A stretch of 64,000 nt of DNA from Oleispira antarctica RB-8 (GCA_000967895.1 FO203512.1:2193350-2257349), one strand, 5' to 3'. Positions 46,491 to 56,579 are shown, counted from the first letter of the stretch. Notes: generated from the letters alone by a model not told the origin. Numbers and translations are program-made.

Positions 46491-48110
46491 TTACTTCAGT
46501 AAGTGCTGAATACTCTCTTTGGCCAACGCTACGGCTTCTGTTGCCCCAGCAGTTTGTCCAGTTAAAGAATCTATATAATATTCGACAGCAGAAATGGCAT
46601 CCGCTAGCGCTTCGATTTTATCTTCTGTCGGTGCAAAATCACTGGCCACAATTTTATCTTCAACAAAGCGCTGAAGACTGATCATTAAGCCTGAGACCTC
46701 TTCTTGGTCTAAGAAAAACAAGGCCCCACTCACATCGAGTAACGTTTTGCCGACATTTTTAATATTCATTTTATCGCCCCCTGAGTCAACATAGGAGCCA
46801 ATGGCACGCTTAGTCACCGATAACGCAGTTTGTGATTCGGAGATGGCGGCAATACGAGCTTCTAATAAACTAAGCGGGTCTACTTTAGAGCTACTGACAA
46901 TACTGGTATTGATTGCTAGGCCGCGCACATCTTGCTCAACCCTAAGCACTTGGTCAGCGACTTTTTGCATTTTAATATCAAAAGGCTCTCCCTCAGCGCG
47001 TAAGCTCTCGGCAATCGCCATTGTGCGGTTGGCAGTATCAGGAAGGTTCACCATAATCAAAGTATCAGCGATGCGACGCAGGCTGACAGATAAATCAGAA
47101 AAACTATCATCAAACCCATCAGTGCGCTCTGCTAGATCTAATAAATCTTTAATGCCGTGTAGTTCATCTTGTAAAGCTTCGGTAAGTGAGTCCATTGCCG
47201 ATTGGTCAGGCCCGCTTAATTTACGGCGTGCTTCTGCCAGTTGAATTTCACTAAGCTCAGAAGGCAGATTAAAATCTGCTTGTGCCTTATTGATCAACGC
47301 AGTATCAGGCTCAGCCAACGAAATAAGATAGAGAAATTCTTTGAGTAACCAATCAGGCTGTTTTTCTGTTAATAGCTGACCATCACTTTCTTCTAACTTT
47401 CGAATTTGGCTATCCAAAGCTCGCATCAACATGACGCGTGATAGGTCAATTTCAAAAGCTTCTTGATTTAATCCTTCGAGTGCGGCCTTAACGGCATACC
47501 AGAAACCCCAGGTTTGCTGTCCACGAGCTGACTTTTCAATTCTAGACACTGCTCGTCCCATCACGTTCAAAGCACCTTTACGTCCTTGGTTACGCATAAC
47601 CCCCAGTAAACCAATTTGAAAGAGTTGGCGAACACGGCGATAAGGTATTGAGACGGGGCGTGCGGCGGCGGGAGGAATATCGAGCTTAGGACGTAAGTTG
47701 ACCATAAAGAAATAGGCGCCAGGCAAGGCTTTCTCTTGGCGACTTTTACGAACATCATTAATAACTTCGAGTAATAATCCTGGTGCTACCAGCTGGCCAT
47801 TTGCAACCATTTCGACATAACGCTTTAAAACCATAATGGATTTACTGAAGGCTTCTAGGGCATTTCGATTTTCACCCTCTAGCTGAGCCAAAGTACGCCC
47901 TGTATCGGCAAGCTCTTCACACAGTCGCTCCCCTGCACGAAAATCAAGCATTTTGAATGTGCCACGAACCTGTTGAATCTCGCCTAAAAATCCTTTTAGA
48001 TCATCCGCATTGCCACTTTCTGCATAATGTTCTAATTGAACAGCAGCTTGATCAAGTGCGCCATCCACTTCTTTGCGCACTAGATTTAATGTCGACGCCA
48101 AGTTGGACAT
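46491..48110 (-). CDS. fimL: FimL-type regulator of type IV pili and cAMP
   Basis: FimL is a ChpA-like protein without kinase or receiver domains that controls twitching and cAMP level through the adenylate cyclase CyaB in Pseudomonas. The 539-residue protein resembles the N-terminal part of ChpA: degenerate Hpt-like helices (QQVRGTFKMLDFRAGERL, where the phosphorylatable histidine is replaced), then long helical repeats. The ATG at 48108-48110 has AGGAAG upstream; the next in-frame ATG at 48138-48140 has none. It lies near dnaQ, as in Pseudomonas. No pil genes are in the window, so the identification rests on similarity and context. Confidence 0.8.
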   Translation of the reverse strand: MSNLASTLNLVRKEVDGALDQAAVQLEHYAESGNADDLKGFLGEIQQVRGTFKMLDFRAGERLCEELADTGRTLAQLEGENRNALEAFSKSIMVLKRYVEMVANGQLVAPGLLLEVINDVRKSRQEKALPGAYFFMVNLRPKLDIPPAAARPVSIPYRRVRQLFQIGLLGVMRNQGRKGALNVMGRAVSRIEKSARGQQTWGFWYAVKAALEGLNQEAFEIDLSRVMLMRALDSQIRKLEESDGQLLTEKQPDWLLKEFLYLISLAEPDTALINKAQADFNLPSELSEIQLAEARRKLSGPDQSAMDSLTEALQDELHGIKDLLDLAERTDGFDDSFSDLSVSLRRIADTLIMVNLPDTANRTMAIAESLRAEGEPFDIKMQKVADQVLRVEQDVRGLAINTSIVSSSKVDPLSLLEARIAAISESQTALSVTKRAIGSYVDSGGDKMNIKNVGKTLLDVSGALFFLDQEEVSGLMISLQRFVEDKIVASDFAPTEDKIEALADAISAVEYYIDSLTGQTAGATEAVALAKESIQHLLK

Positions 48111-48306
48111 GGTACTTCCTGTGTGTGTAGTTACAGCCATTTTGTCTTCTATAATTTCTTGTTATGCATCGTTATTCTACCCACGTTCCACGCTGGATAG
48201 AAATATTACTTCATGGATACCCTAAGTCTCTTTAGGTTGCAACCCCAATAGTGCCCGATAAACGGCAGTATATCTGTGACTTAGCTCTGGATTTTGGCCA
48301 TTACTT

Positions 48307-49011
48307 CTAGCGTCTCCAAATAGCACCGTCACTTTTTTTATCCAATAAATCCATAATTTCATCATGAGCAGACAACTCTGCAGCTGTTGCACGCACTACC
48401 GATAATGTTTGCGCATTCACGCTTGCTAGCTGCTCAAGTTTGGCTCTGGCTAATTCTTTTACACTTTCACTGGTTTCTGCACTGAACATGAGGTCCGTTT
48501 GGCCCCCCGTCATCATCAGATAGACATCAGATAAAATCTCAGCATCGAGCAATGCACCGTGCAATTCTCGATGGCTATTATCAATACCATAGCTTTTGCA
48601 CAAAGCATCCAAACTATTACGCTGGCCTGGGCGCATATCTCGCGCCATAACGAGCGTATCAAGCACCGTACAGAATGTATTCGTCATTGGCATGTTCAGA
48701 CGTCGAAATTCTGCATCCATGAAGCCCACATCAAACGGTGCGTTATGGATAACCAACTCAGCACCATCTATAAATTCATAGAATGCTTGAGCTACTTGTC
48801 CAAACAGGGGTTTATCGGCTAAAAACTCATCAGTAATACCGTGAACACCTACCGCTTCTTCGTCACTGCTGCGCTGCGGATTAACGTATTGATGATAATG
48901 ACGCCCAGTTAACTTACGGTCGATTAATTCAACACAACCAATTTCAATGATTCTATGGCCCTTCTCAGCGCCAATACCCGTTGTTTCTGTATCCAGTACT
49001 ACTTGTCTCAT
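48307..49011 (-). CDS. dnaQ: DNA polymerase III epsilon subunit (3'-5' exonuclease)
   Basis: DnaQ proofreads replication with DnaE and HolE. The 234-residue protein has ExoI VLDTETTGIG (Asp7, Glu9), ExoII HNAPFDVGFMDAEF and ExoIII HGALLDAEILSDVY, all three acidic motifs of the DEDDh type. The C-terminal tail that binds polymerase is of normal length. In E. coli and Pseudomonas rnhA is next to dnaQ; here only a 49-bp gap separates it from a methyltransferase and rnhA is absent. Confidence 0.96.
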   Translation of the reverse strand: MRQVVLDTETTGIGAEKGHRIIEIGCVELIDRKLTGRHYHQYVNPQRSSDEEAVGVHGITDEFLADKPLFGQVAQAFYEFIDGAELVIHNAPFDVGFMDAEFRRLNMPMTNTFCTVLDTLVMARDMRPGQRNSLDALCKSYGIDNSHRELHGALLDAEILSDVYLMMTGGQTDLMFSAETSESVKELARAKLEQLASVNAQTLSVVRATAAELSAHDEIMDLLDKKSDGAIWRR

Positions 49012-49060
49012 GCAACTCTCGCTACTAATTTTGTATGTATTTAGCGTTTAATCTAACTGT

Positions 49061-49804
49061 TTAAGAATCTGTTTTACTCATATTTTTGGCCCACCCCAGC
49101 TGAGGTTCAATAATAGGCCAGCGTCTGGAGCGCAAATCAGTCATACCTAAAACCGTTTTTTGGGCAGTCACCATGTAAAAATTGCCCATCCCTATGGGTC
49201 CAGCCAAAACACTGTCTACTCGCTGAGAAACACGTTCAGGAAAAAGGGTGATCGGCCATAAGTGCCCCAAGGTCTCAGTGCCTTGTATAGTGAATTCTAA
49301 CAACAATAGCCAATCTTGCAGTCGTTTCATACTCACCGCGTTGGCCACCCAAGGCATATCCGTTGAAAATGGCATCATTTTCTGAACGCCACCCCACCAA
49401 CTCCACGGATTAAAACCGATAATAACCAAATAGCCGCTTGGTGCTATGGTACGGGCAGCCTCACGAATCATTTCATGAGGCCTGCGAGTAAAGTCCAAGC
49501 TGTGCTGCATCACCACTACATCGATACTTTGATCCGGTAATGGCCAATCACTGCTCGTCATCCAAGCATCGGTAGCAATCCCCTCTTGCCAAGGCAGTGC
49601 CATCCGAAAAGCGTGTTTAGCAGGGCTTGTAGACAACAACTCTAAATCGGGATCTAAACCTTGAAACATAAGATGAGTCCCAGGAAATCGCCCCAGCTTA
49701 TTCTGCAGCCATGCCGACTGCAAAGCCAGCATACGCTGGGCTGAGCTGGTTTTTAACCAGCGTTTATAATCCTGATTGTCTAATTTATGAGGAACAGAGT
49801 TCAT
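49061..49804 (-). CDS. class I SAM-dependent methyltransferase
   Basis: The 247-residue protein has a Methyltransf_11-type fold with post-motif LPDQSIDVVVMQHSLDFTRR (motif IV), IREAARTIAPSGYLVIIGFN and the conserved PWSWWGG. The N-terminal GTHLMFQGLDPD segment would be motif I. It matches the methyltransferase next to dnaQ in Pseudomonas (PA1814, from memory). Substrate unknown; it diverges from mltD with 71 bp between starts. Confidence 0.85.
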   Translation of the reverse strand: MNSVPHKLDNQDYKRWLKTSSAQRMLALQSAWLQNKLGRFPGTHLMFQGLDPDLELLSTSPAKHAFRMALPWQEGIATDAWMTSSDWPLPDQSIDVVVMQHSLDFTRRPHEMIREAARTIAPSGYLVIIGFNPWSWWGGVQKMMPFSTDMPWVANAVSMKRLQDWLLLLEFTIQGTETLGHLWPITLFPERVSQRVDSVLAGPIGMGNFYMVTAQKTVLGMTDLRSRRWPIIEPQLGWAKNMSKTDS

Positions 49805-49875
49805 ATTTATCCTTGACCCGTTGTGCCCTGCCTCATTAGACTGAGCAACCTTATCAACGACAGTATTGTAATTGG

Positions 49876-51450
49876 ATGAAGCTTTACCAGCTATTATTAT
49901 CTTTACCCTTGAGCCTAACTTTGATCAGCGCTTGCTCTCATCAAACCCTAGTTCAAGACACGAAGCAGGTTGACCCTATCGTCGTCAGCCCCGTTGTGCC
50001 TGTATTAGACCAGTGGCAAGTGGAGGCATCACCTTCCTCTGATGCTGAAGCTAATGCCGACCTATGGCAACGCATTATTAATGCCTACGGATTCAATCAA
50101 GATATTGATAATCCGCGCGTGCAATCACAGCTCAACTATTATAAAAGACACCAGTCGTATATGGACCGTATGGCAACTCGAGCTGAGCGCTATATGTATT
50201 ATATTGCGGAGCAAGTTGACGTGCGCGGCATTCCTGGAGAATTAGCGTTATTGCCGATCGTAGAAAGTGCCTTCGATCCTTTTGCCTATTCCCATGGCAG
50301 AGCATCTGGAGTGTGGCAATTTATTCCGTCGACAGGCCGTGATTTTGGCTTAACACAAGACTGGTGGTATGACGGTCGACGCGACATTAGCGCCTCAACT
50401 ATTGCGGCACTCACCTATTTAGAAGCCTTGCAACGTGAATTTAAAGGAGACTGGCTGCTTGCCCTTGCCTCTTATAACACGGGTGCGGGCAACGTACGCA
50501 AAGCGATTAGAAAAAATAAACGCTTAGGCAAACCGACTGATTTTTGGTCTCTTAGTTTGCCACGAGAAACTCGAGAATACGTTCCTAAGTTAATCGCCCT
50601 GGCACAATTAATTAAGCATCCACAAAAACATGGCATCACGCTGAAACCTTTAATCAATGAGCCTTATTTTGCCAGTGTAAATACTGGAGGACAAATAGAT
50701 CTGTCTCAATTGTCTGAAATTTCGCAAACCCCCTTAGATGAAATTTATAAACTAAACCCTGGCTTTAACCGCTGGGCGACAAAACCAAGCGGTCCTCATG
50801 AAGTATTAATTCCGATCGATAAAAAAGAAATTTACTTAGAAAACATTGCTAGCCTGCCCAGCAATGAACGTATGAAATGGCAGCGCTATAAAGTAAAAAG
50901 CGGCGATTCATTAATAACAATTGCAAAGAAATTCCACACGACGCCCAACGCGCTAAAAGATGCTAATAACTTGAGTAGGAGTATGATTCGTACCGGCGAT
51001 CAATTATTGATCCCATCGGCACATAAATCTCTAGCCAGCTATTCTTATAGCGCTGGCAGTCGATTAGCGAAAATCCAAAACTCTTCTAAGCGCAGTAAAA
51101 ACAGGGACAAAATCGAGTATAAAGTACAAGGTGGCGATAGTTTTTGGGAAATTGCCCGCGACCATGACGTGAGCATTCGTGAGCTTGCCAAATGGAATGG
51201 AATGGCACCTGGTGACATGTTGAAGCAAGGTCAAAAGCTAGTAATTTGGGGTCAAAAAAAGCAGCGTAAAAATCGTGAAGTTATTCGAAAACTAACGTAT
51301 ACGGTTCGCAATGGTGATTCCCTAGCCCGCATCTCTGATAAATTTCGTGTTCGGGTTCAAGACTTAATCCGTTGGAATCGAAAAAAATCAAAAAGCAAAT
51401 ACCTACAACCAGGACAAAGATTGACTCTCTATGTCGATGTAACAAATTAA
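49876..51450 (+). CDS. mltD: membrane-bound lytic murein transglycosylase D
   Basis: MltD cleaves peptidoglycan glycan strands and releases 1,6-anhydro products. The 524-residue lipoprotein has the lipobox LISAC (Cys20), an SLT domain with catalytic Glu130 in LPIVESAFDP (E. coli Glu125) and GVWQFIPSTGRDFGL, and three LysM repeats at about 338-380, 415-458 and 475-520. E. coli MltD has two or three LysM units, so the length is normal. No ribosome-binding site better than GGA is seen. Anchored to the outer membrane. Confidence 0.95.
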   Translation: MKLYQLLLSLPLSLTLISACSHQTLVQDTKQVDPIVVSPVVPVLDQWQVEASPSSDAEANADLWQRIINAYGFNQDIDNPRVQSQLNYYKRHQSYMDRMATRAERYMYYIAEQVDVRGIPGELALLPIVESAFDPFAYSHGRASGVWQFIPSTGRDFGLTQDWWYDGRRDISASTIAALTYLEALQREFKGDWLLALASYNTGAGNVRKAIRKNKRLGKPTDFWSLSLPRETREYVPKLIALAQLIKHPQKHGITLKPLINEPYFASVNTGGQIDLSQLSEISQTPLDEIYKLNPGFNRWATKPSGPHEVLIPIDKKEIYLENIASLPSNERMKWQRYKVKSGDSLITIAKKFHTTPNALKDANNLSRSMIRTGDQLLIPSAHKSLASYSYSAGSRLAKIQNSSKRSKNRDKIEYKVQGGDSFWEIARDHDVSIRELAKWNGMAPGDMLKQGQKLVIWGQKKQRKNREVIRKLTYTVRNGDSLARISDKFRVRVQDLIRWNRKKSKSKYLQPGQRLTLYVDVTN

Positions 51451-51489
51451 GTTAGACGACAACCCTGACACAGAAATTATAAATATAAT

Positions 51490-51505
51490 TCAACAAATTT
51501 GTTGA
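51490..51505. promoter_or_regulatory. 16-bp palindrome in the mltD-binding-protein gap
   Basis: TCAACAAATTTGTTGA is a perfect palindrome, 40 bp after the mltD stop and 219 bp before the next start. It could be an operator; it could also be chance in AT-rich DNA. The rest of the 273-bp gap shows nothing else. Confidence 0.3.
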
Positions 51506-51723
51506 TGATAAATTGAGTAGGTGAATTAACTAAAAGTCACAAAGATAGGTGGCTTGCAGTTAATACACCGATTCATCCCGACACTGCGCATTTAACTTAT
51601 CACGTTAGCAATCAAACTGTTTAGGACGCTTTTATTTTTAATAATAAAGTCTATTATAAATATTCAGCGCCCAGAATAGTTAGCCAAGGTAGTTAGGCCA
51701 AAAAAGTTAGGCTAAAAACAAAC

Positions 51724-53523
51724 ATGAAAAACAGCATAATTAACTGCCTAAAATTCACATGCGCACTCTTACTTTCTACCAAGATAGCTGTTGCAGCATC
51801 CCTACCCAACGACATTGAATGGCTAACAAATACTGCAAGTCCTGAGTGGAGTTCTAAGGAGGCTCAAAAAGGTGGGTTATTAAGATTTAGTATTTCAAAC
51901 TTCCCCCCAACATTAAGAACTGCTGGCCCAGATTCTAACAATTATTTTCGAAGTTTCTTATTAGATAACCAAATGCCTCTAGTAGAAATACACCCTAATA
52001 CCGCTGAAATCATTCCTATGCTCGCCAGTCACTGGGCCTATGATCATGATGGAAAAACGGTTTATTACAAAATAAAAAAGAATGCTCGTTGGTCAGATGG
52101 TATTCCTGTAACAGCTGATGATTTTTTATTTGCACTGAAGTTCAACAGATCTAAAGACATAGCCGCACCTTGGTACAACACCTATTATAATGAAGAAATT
52201 GAACAGGTCATTAAATTCGACTCCCATACCATAGCTATCGTAGGTGCACGAGTAAAACCCAAAAGCGACTTACACTATTATTATAACTTACAGCCCAGAG
52301 CGAAGCACTTTCATCAATTAGACCCTCACTGGGTTAATGATTTCAACTGGAAAATTGAACCAAACACTGGCCCCTACCAAATCTCTAATATTCGCAAAGG
52401 AAAGCTCATAGCATTCAAACGCAAGCTCGATTGGTGGGCACAAGATGATCGTTATTTACGCAACCGTTTTAATGTTAACAAGGTTCTAATTAAAGTCGTC
52501 CGCGACGCTAATATCGCTTATAAGTATTTTGAGAGCGGAGAGTTGGATGTCTTGAACCTCACGCTGCCTGAACTATGGTATGAAAAAGCCAATGGCCCCA
52601 TGTTTCAAAAAGGCTTCATTCATAAGCTCTCTTTTTATAATCAAACAGAACAAGGCGCATCTGGATTTTTTCTAAATTTAGATAATAAAATATTACAAGA
52701 TATAAAGGTACGCAAAGCCATTGCTCACTGCCTAAACTTTGACAACGTCATTCAGCAGATATTACATAATGACTATCAACGCCTCCCCCGCTTTCATACA
52801 GGTTACGGAGAATACTCTAACAATCAGATTACTCCGTTGAAATTTAATTTAAAAAAGGCCATAAAATATTTAGATTCTACTCACTGGAATAATAAAGACT
52901 CATCAGGCATTAGAGTACAAGCACAAGAGCGCTTGTCACTTACGGTAAGCTACGGCAATAAATTACATGAGCCACAAATCAACTTATTAGCCAATGACGC
53001 TAAAAAAGCCGGCATTGAATTAAAACCTCAATTTCTTGAATCAACCGCTTTTTACCATCATGTTCTAGATAAAAAACATGACATCGCATGGCTAGGGTGG
53101 AGCGCAGGATTTCGCCCAGCTTACTGGCAGCACTTTCATTCAGATAACGCCCACAAACCTAATACAAATAATATAACGAACCTTACGGACTCACACATCG
53201 ACAAACTGATTGATGCATATCGACATGCGACCCAACAAGAAGAGTCCATTCGCTTAGCGCATACCTTAGACCGTGAAATTGCAGCTCAAGCCATATTCAT
53301 CCCATCAACCGTTGCCCCTTTCACTCGAGTCGGTTTTTGGCGCTGGTTAAAGTTACCAAAAACGATTGCAACAAAATCGAGTTCAAATATTTTCAATCCT
53401 TTTCATCCGACTCAAGGTGGACTTTTTTGGATTGATGGCAAAAGTAAAATCAATACCCTATCAACTAAACGAAGTGGTGAAGGATTTGAAGCTAGCACCG
53501 TTATAAATCGTGACTTTGAATAA
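51724..53523 (+). CDS. extracellular solute-binding protein, family 5 (YejA-like)
   Basis: The 599-residue protein has a signal peptide (cleaved near AVAAS) and an SBP_bac_5 domain of the oligopeptide-binding type, with GKTVYYKIKKNARWSDGIPV, VRKAIAHCLNFDNV and the final FWRWLKLP. It resembles YejA-type binding proteins for peptides or microcins. In Pseudomonas similar genes lie here followed by permeases and ATPase; here fabI follows and no permease is present. It may serve a transporter encoded elsewhere. Some binding proteins lie at dead ends of such clusters. Confidence 0.85.
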   Translation: MKNSIINCLKFTCALLLSTKIAVAASLPNDIEWLTNTASPEWSSKEAQKGGLLRFSISNFPPTLRTAGPDSNNYFRSFLLDNQMPLVEIHPNTAEIIPMLASHWAYDHDGKTVYYKIKKNARWSDGIPVTADDFLFALKFNRSKDIAAPWYNTYYNEEIEQVIKFDSHTIAIVGARVKPKSDLHYYYNLQPRAKHFHQLDPHWVNDFNWKIEPNTGPYQISNIRKGKLIAFKRKLDWWAQDDRYLRNRFNVNKVLIKVVRDANIAYKYFESGELDVLNLTLPELWYEKANGPMFQKGFIHKLSFYNQTEQGASGFFLNLDNKILQDIKVRKAIAHCLNFDNVIQQILHNDYQRLPRFHTGYGEYSNNQITPLKFNLKKAIKYLDSTHWNNKDSSGIRVQAQERLSLTVSYGNKLHEPQINLLANDAKKAGIELKPQFLESTAFYHHVLDKKHDIAWLGWSAGFRPAYWQHFHSDNAHKPNTNNITNLTDSHIDKLIDAYRHATQQEESIRLAHTLDREIAAQAIFIPSTVAPFTRVGFWRWLKLPKTIATKSSSNIFNPFHPTQGGLFWIDGKSKINTLSTKRSGEGFEASTVINRDFE

Positions 53524-53764
53524 ATGACCGCTGCTTTTAGGAATCAACTTGGGCCATTTTTTGAATGATTGTCGATAGGGTTTAAACATCGCATACCACT
53601 AAAGTTGTAATCATACACCAGAGAATTCTACTCAACACTTAATTGCCACAATCCTCTCTTGGCCTATCAGCAATAACAGGTTAGCCTAGCCAGATATAAG
53701 TAGCGCTATGCAATCTAGCTTCAAATAACAAATGTATTCATTAATAAAATGACAAGGAATTAAC

Positions 53765-54571
53765 ATGGGTTTATTAGCCGGTAAAAAAGTTTTAATCGTG
53801 GGAGTTGCTAGCAAACTTTCTATTGCCTCAGGCATCGCAGAAGCATTTCATCAACAAGGTGCTGAACTGGCCTTCACCTACCAAGGTGAAAAATTGAAAG
53901 GTCGAGTTGAAAAGATGGCTGCTCAATGGGGCTCAAGTATCGTTTTACCTTGCGATGTAAGCAGTGATGACGAAATTGCTCAAGTATTTGAAAGTCTGGG
54001 GGCAGAGTGGGATGGCCTAGACATTCTCGTCCATTCTGTTGGTTTTGCACCAGCCCATGAGTTGGACGGAGACTATTTAGCCGCCACGACCCGTGAAGGC
54101 TTCGCGATCGCTCATGATATCAGCGCTTATAGCTTTGTGGCACTCGCAAAAGCAGCACGCCCTATGCTACAAGGCCGCAACGGTAGCTTATTAACCTTAA
54201 CTTATCATGGCTCACAACAAACCTTGCCTAACTACAATGTTATGGGACTTGCTAAAGCCAGCCTAGAAGCGTCTGTGCGTTATTTAGCAGGAAGCCTAGG
54301 CCCAGAAGGGATTCGCGTTAATGCAATATCTGCAGGCCCCATTAGAACCCTAGCTGCATCGGGCATTAAAAGTTTTCGCAAAATGTTAAAGCGTAACGCA
54401 GAGCGCGCTCCGTTAAAGCGTAACGTGACCATTCATGAGGTCGGCAATAGCGCAATGTTTTTATGCTCAGATCTTGCCTCAGGTATTACTGCACAAACGA
54501 TTTACGTTGATGCCGGTTTTAATAGCTGCGCAATGAGCTTAGAAGAGATGGAAGACCAAGTAGATAATTAA
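53765..54571 (+). CDS. fabI: enoyl-ACP reductase (NADH)
   Basis: FabI reduces the enoyl-ACP in the last step of each fatty-acid elongation cycle and is the target of triclosan. The 268-residue protein has Tyr147, Tyr157 and Lys164 (E. coli 146, 156, 163) in [19 protein letters not shown] and the SVGFAP segment keeping the glycine that is changed in triclosan-resistant E. coli. AAGGAAT precedes the ATG. A terminator follows. The rest of the fatty-acid cluster is at 1-4.5 kb. Confidence 0.96.
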   Translation: MGLLAGKKVLIVGVASKLSIASGIAEAFHQQGAELAFTYQGEKLKGRVEKMAAQWGSSIVLPCDVSSDDEIAQVFESLGAEWDGLDILVHSVGFAPAHELDGDYLAATTREGFAIAHDISAYSFVALAKAARPMLQGRNGSLLTLTYHGSQQTLPNYNVMGLAKASLEASVRYLAGSLGPEGIRVNAISAGPIRTLAASGIKSFRKMLKRNAERAPLKRNVTIHEVGNSAMFLCSDLASGITAQTIYVDAGFNSCAMSLEEMEDQVDN

Positions 54572-54586
54572 AACTTAATACGCAAT

Positions 54587-54613
54587 AAAAAAGGGGCCTA
54601 AGGCCCCTTTTTT
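54587..54613. terminator. bidirectional terminator between fabI and ppiD
   Basis: AAAAAAGGGGCC pairs with GGCCCCTTTTTT around TAA: a G/C-rich stem with T-runs on both strands between converging genes. Confidence 0.92.
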
Positions 54614-54645
54614 ATTTCTGCTTTTCTAATCGAGATTAATGCCGA

Positions 54646-56499
54646 TTAAGATCCGCTACGTTCAACATCAGAATGAGTCTTCGACCATTGACGATAGATA
54701 TAAACACTCTCATTCGCCTTCGCTTGACTAATCACTTCCTGTTCTTCTGCAGATGCCACCACTTCTACCTGAGTAACGGACTTCAAACGAGCGACCGCTT
54801 GACCCGTAGATACTTTAGCTGAAGCAACTTTTCCGGATTGTTTTGCCAGTGCAAAAACCGCTTTATTTAATTCAGCAGGTGCTTCACCCGAGTCGGTAAA
54901 CGTTGCAGATTTCGCTTGAGTCCATGCGACACCTGAGTCACCAGTCGCTAATTTGGCAACTAAAGCATTCGCTTTCTTAGCTGCTAATGCATTAGCCTTC
55001 TCTGTTAATAAATGCGCTTCAATAGTCATCTTAACATCAGCCAAAGACTTAACAGCCGGCTCAACGTGCTTATTCAAGCCAATAACAACGACCTGATCAG
55101 CAGAGATCTCAATGACATCACTTAATTCACGATCCGCGAGTACTTTTTCGTCAAAAGCAGCGTTACGAACTAACACATTAAGGGCGATACCCTTACCTTG
55201 GGTACGACTGAATAAGTTTGAATTCTGTGCTTTTAGCCCAAGATCACTGTGCGCGATTAGATTTTCAATATTATCGCTTTCAAAAGCCGCTGCTGCTAAT
55301 GCTTCTGATTGCTCAGCAAACATTCCGTTAAGCTGTGATGCTTTAATATCAGCAACAATATCAGAACGCTTATCTTCTTTAGACTCCGCTTCAGGTTTAC
55401 GAATTGCTTCCAGCTTAATCACATGATAACCAAACTCAGTTCTTACCGGTTCAGACACCTGACCCTCTACCATGGTAAAGAGCTCATCATCAAATTCAAC
55501 AACGAAGCCGCCTCGAGTATTGAAACCAAGATCACCACCGATATTTTTAGAACCTATATCATCAGAGTGTTCTTTAGCCAATTCAGAAAAATCAGCACCA
55601 TTGGTTGCTCTTTCCGATAGCTGCTGAGCTAATGCAGACGCGGCATCATCATTACGTTCGTCATTAACTTCGACAAGAATATGACTCGCCTTACGCTCTT
55701 CTGTTTCACCTAGCTGATCAAGATAATCTTGATAGCCTTGTTCAACTTCTTCTTCATCAACCTGAATATCAGATTTAATGTCTGATTTATTTAAGACAAC
55801 ATAATCGACCGAGACTTTTTCTTCCGTTTGATAACGCTGCTTATTAGCGTCATAAAAGGTTTGAATATCTTCAGCAGACAACTCAATGTCTTTTTTCAGA
55901 TCAGCGGCATTAAAGATCACGTATTCGTAATCACGCTGTTCTGTTTTTAACGCTTGCTGGCGCTTAACTTCATACGGCAATGCAGTATCGGTTAAACCCA
56001 TACCCAATTGAACCTGAGCGACTAGCGTTTGCTCTTCTAGAACTGCCCGATAAGACAATGGCGTCATTGCATTCTGGCGCAGAACTAACTTGAAACGGTC
56101 ACTTGAAAACTGACCATCTTGCTGAAACTCTGGTGCCGCTAGTATGGCACTGTCGATCGATTGAGTTGATACGTATCCACCCAATTCACGAGCCTGAGTC
56201 ACGGCTACTTTTTGTTCGATCAACTGCTCTAGTGCAGATTGACGCAAGAAACCATCGTTAAATAGGCTCTCATCATAGTTTTCACCAAACTGCTGACGGA
56301 AACGATTTTTTTGCGCATTAACTAAACGCAAAATCTCCACTTCTTGAATATCAGAACCATTGACCGTAGCAGGAGCAGATTCACTGTTTCCTAAAGCGAC
56401 AATCGATTCGATACCAAATAATGCGAAGGTAATAATAATAAAGCCGACGATGATTTTTGCGATAGTTCCTTGTGAATTATCGCGAATATTCTGCAACAT
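54646..56499 (-). CDS. ppiD: peptidyl-prolyl isomerase-like chaperone PpiD
   Basis: PpiD is an inner-membrane anchored periplasmic chaperone at the SecYEG exit. The 617-residue protein has an N-terminal membrane span (about residues 14-34: IIVGFIIITFALFGI), SurA-N-like helices with EIL and FNDGFLRQSALEQLIEQKVA, and a parvulin domain with ASHILVEV, GADFSELAKEHSDD and GYHVIKLE. It is followed by a terminator hairpin shared with hupB and belongs to the lon-hupB-ppiD order found in E. coli and Pseudomonas. Confidence 0.94.
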   Translation of the reverse strand: MLQNIRDNSQGTIAKIIVGFIIITFALFGIESIVALGNSESAPATVNGSDIQEVEILRLVNAQKNRFRQQFGENYDESLFNDGFLRQSALEQLIEQKVAVTQARELGGYVSTQSIDSAILAAPEFQQDGQFSSDRFKLVLRQNAMTPLSYRAVLEEQTLVAQVQLGMGLTDTALPYEVKRQQALKTEQRDYEYVIFNAADLKKDIELSAEDIQTFYDANKQRYQTEEKVSVDYVVLNKSDIKSDIQVDEEEVEQGYQDYLDQLGETEERKASHILVEVNDERNDDAASALAQQLSERATNGADFSELAKEHSDDIGSKNIGGDLGFNTRGGFVVEFDDELFTMVEGQVSEPVRTEFGYHVIKLEAIRKPEAESKEDKRSDIVADIKASQLNGMFAEQSEALAAAAFESDNIENLIAHSDLGLKAQNSNLFSRTQGKGIALNVLVRNAAFDEKVLADRELSDVIEISADQVVVIGLNKHVEPAVKSLADVKMTIEAHLLTEKANALAAKKANALVAKLATGDSGVAWTQAKSATFTDSGEAPAELNKAVFALAKQSGKVASAKVSTGQAVARLKSVTQVEVVASAEEQEVISQAKANESVYIYRQWSKTHSDVERSGS

Positions 56500-56532
56500 G
56501 AGATCTCCAAACCTTTCTTTTCAGCAGCGAGC

Positions 56533-56564
56533 AAAAAAAAACGCATCCAGTGGATGCGTTTTTA
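56533..56564 (-). terminator. terminator between hupB and ppiD
   Basis: ACGCATCC pairs with GGATGCGT, flanked on the minus strand by nine T. It lies about 20 bp after the hupB stop. Confidence 0.88.
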
Positions 56565-56579
56565 ACGGTATCAACTGGT

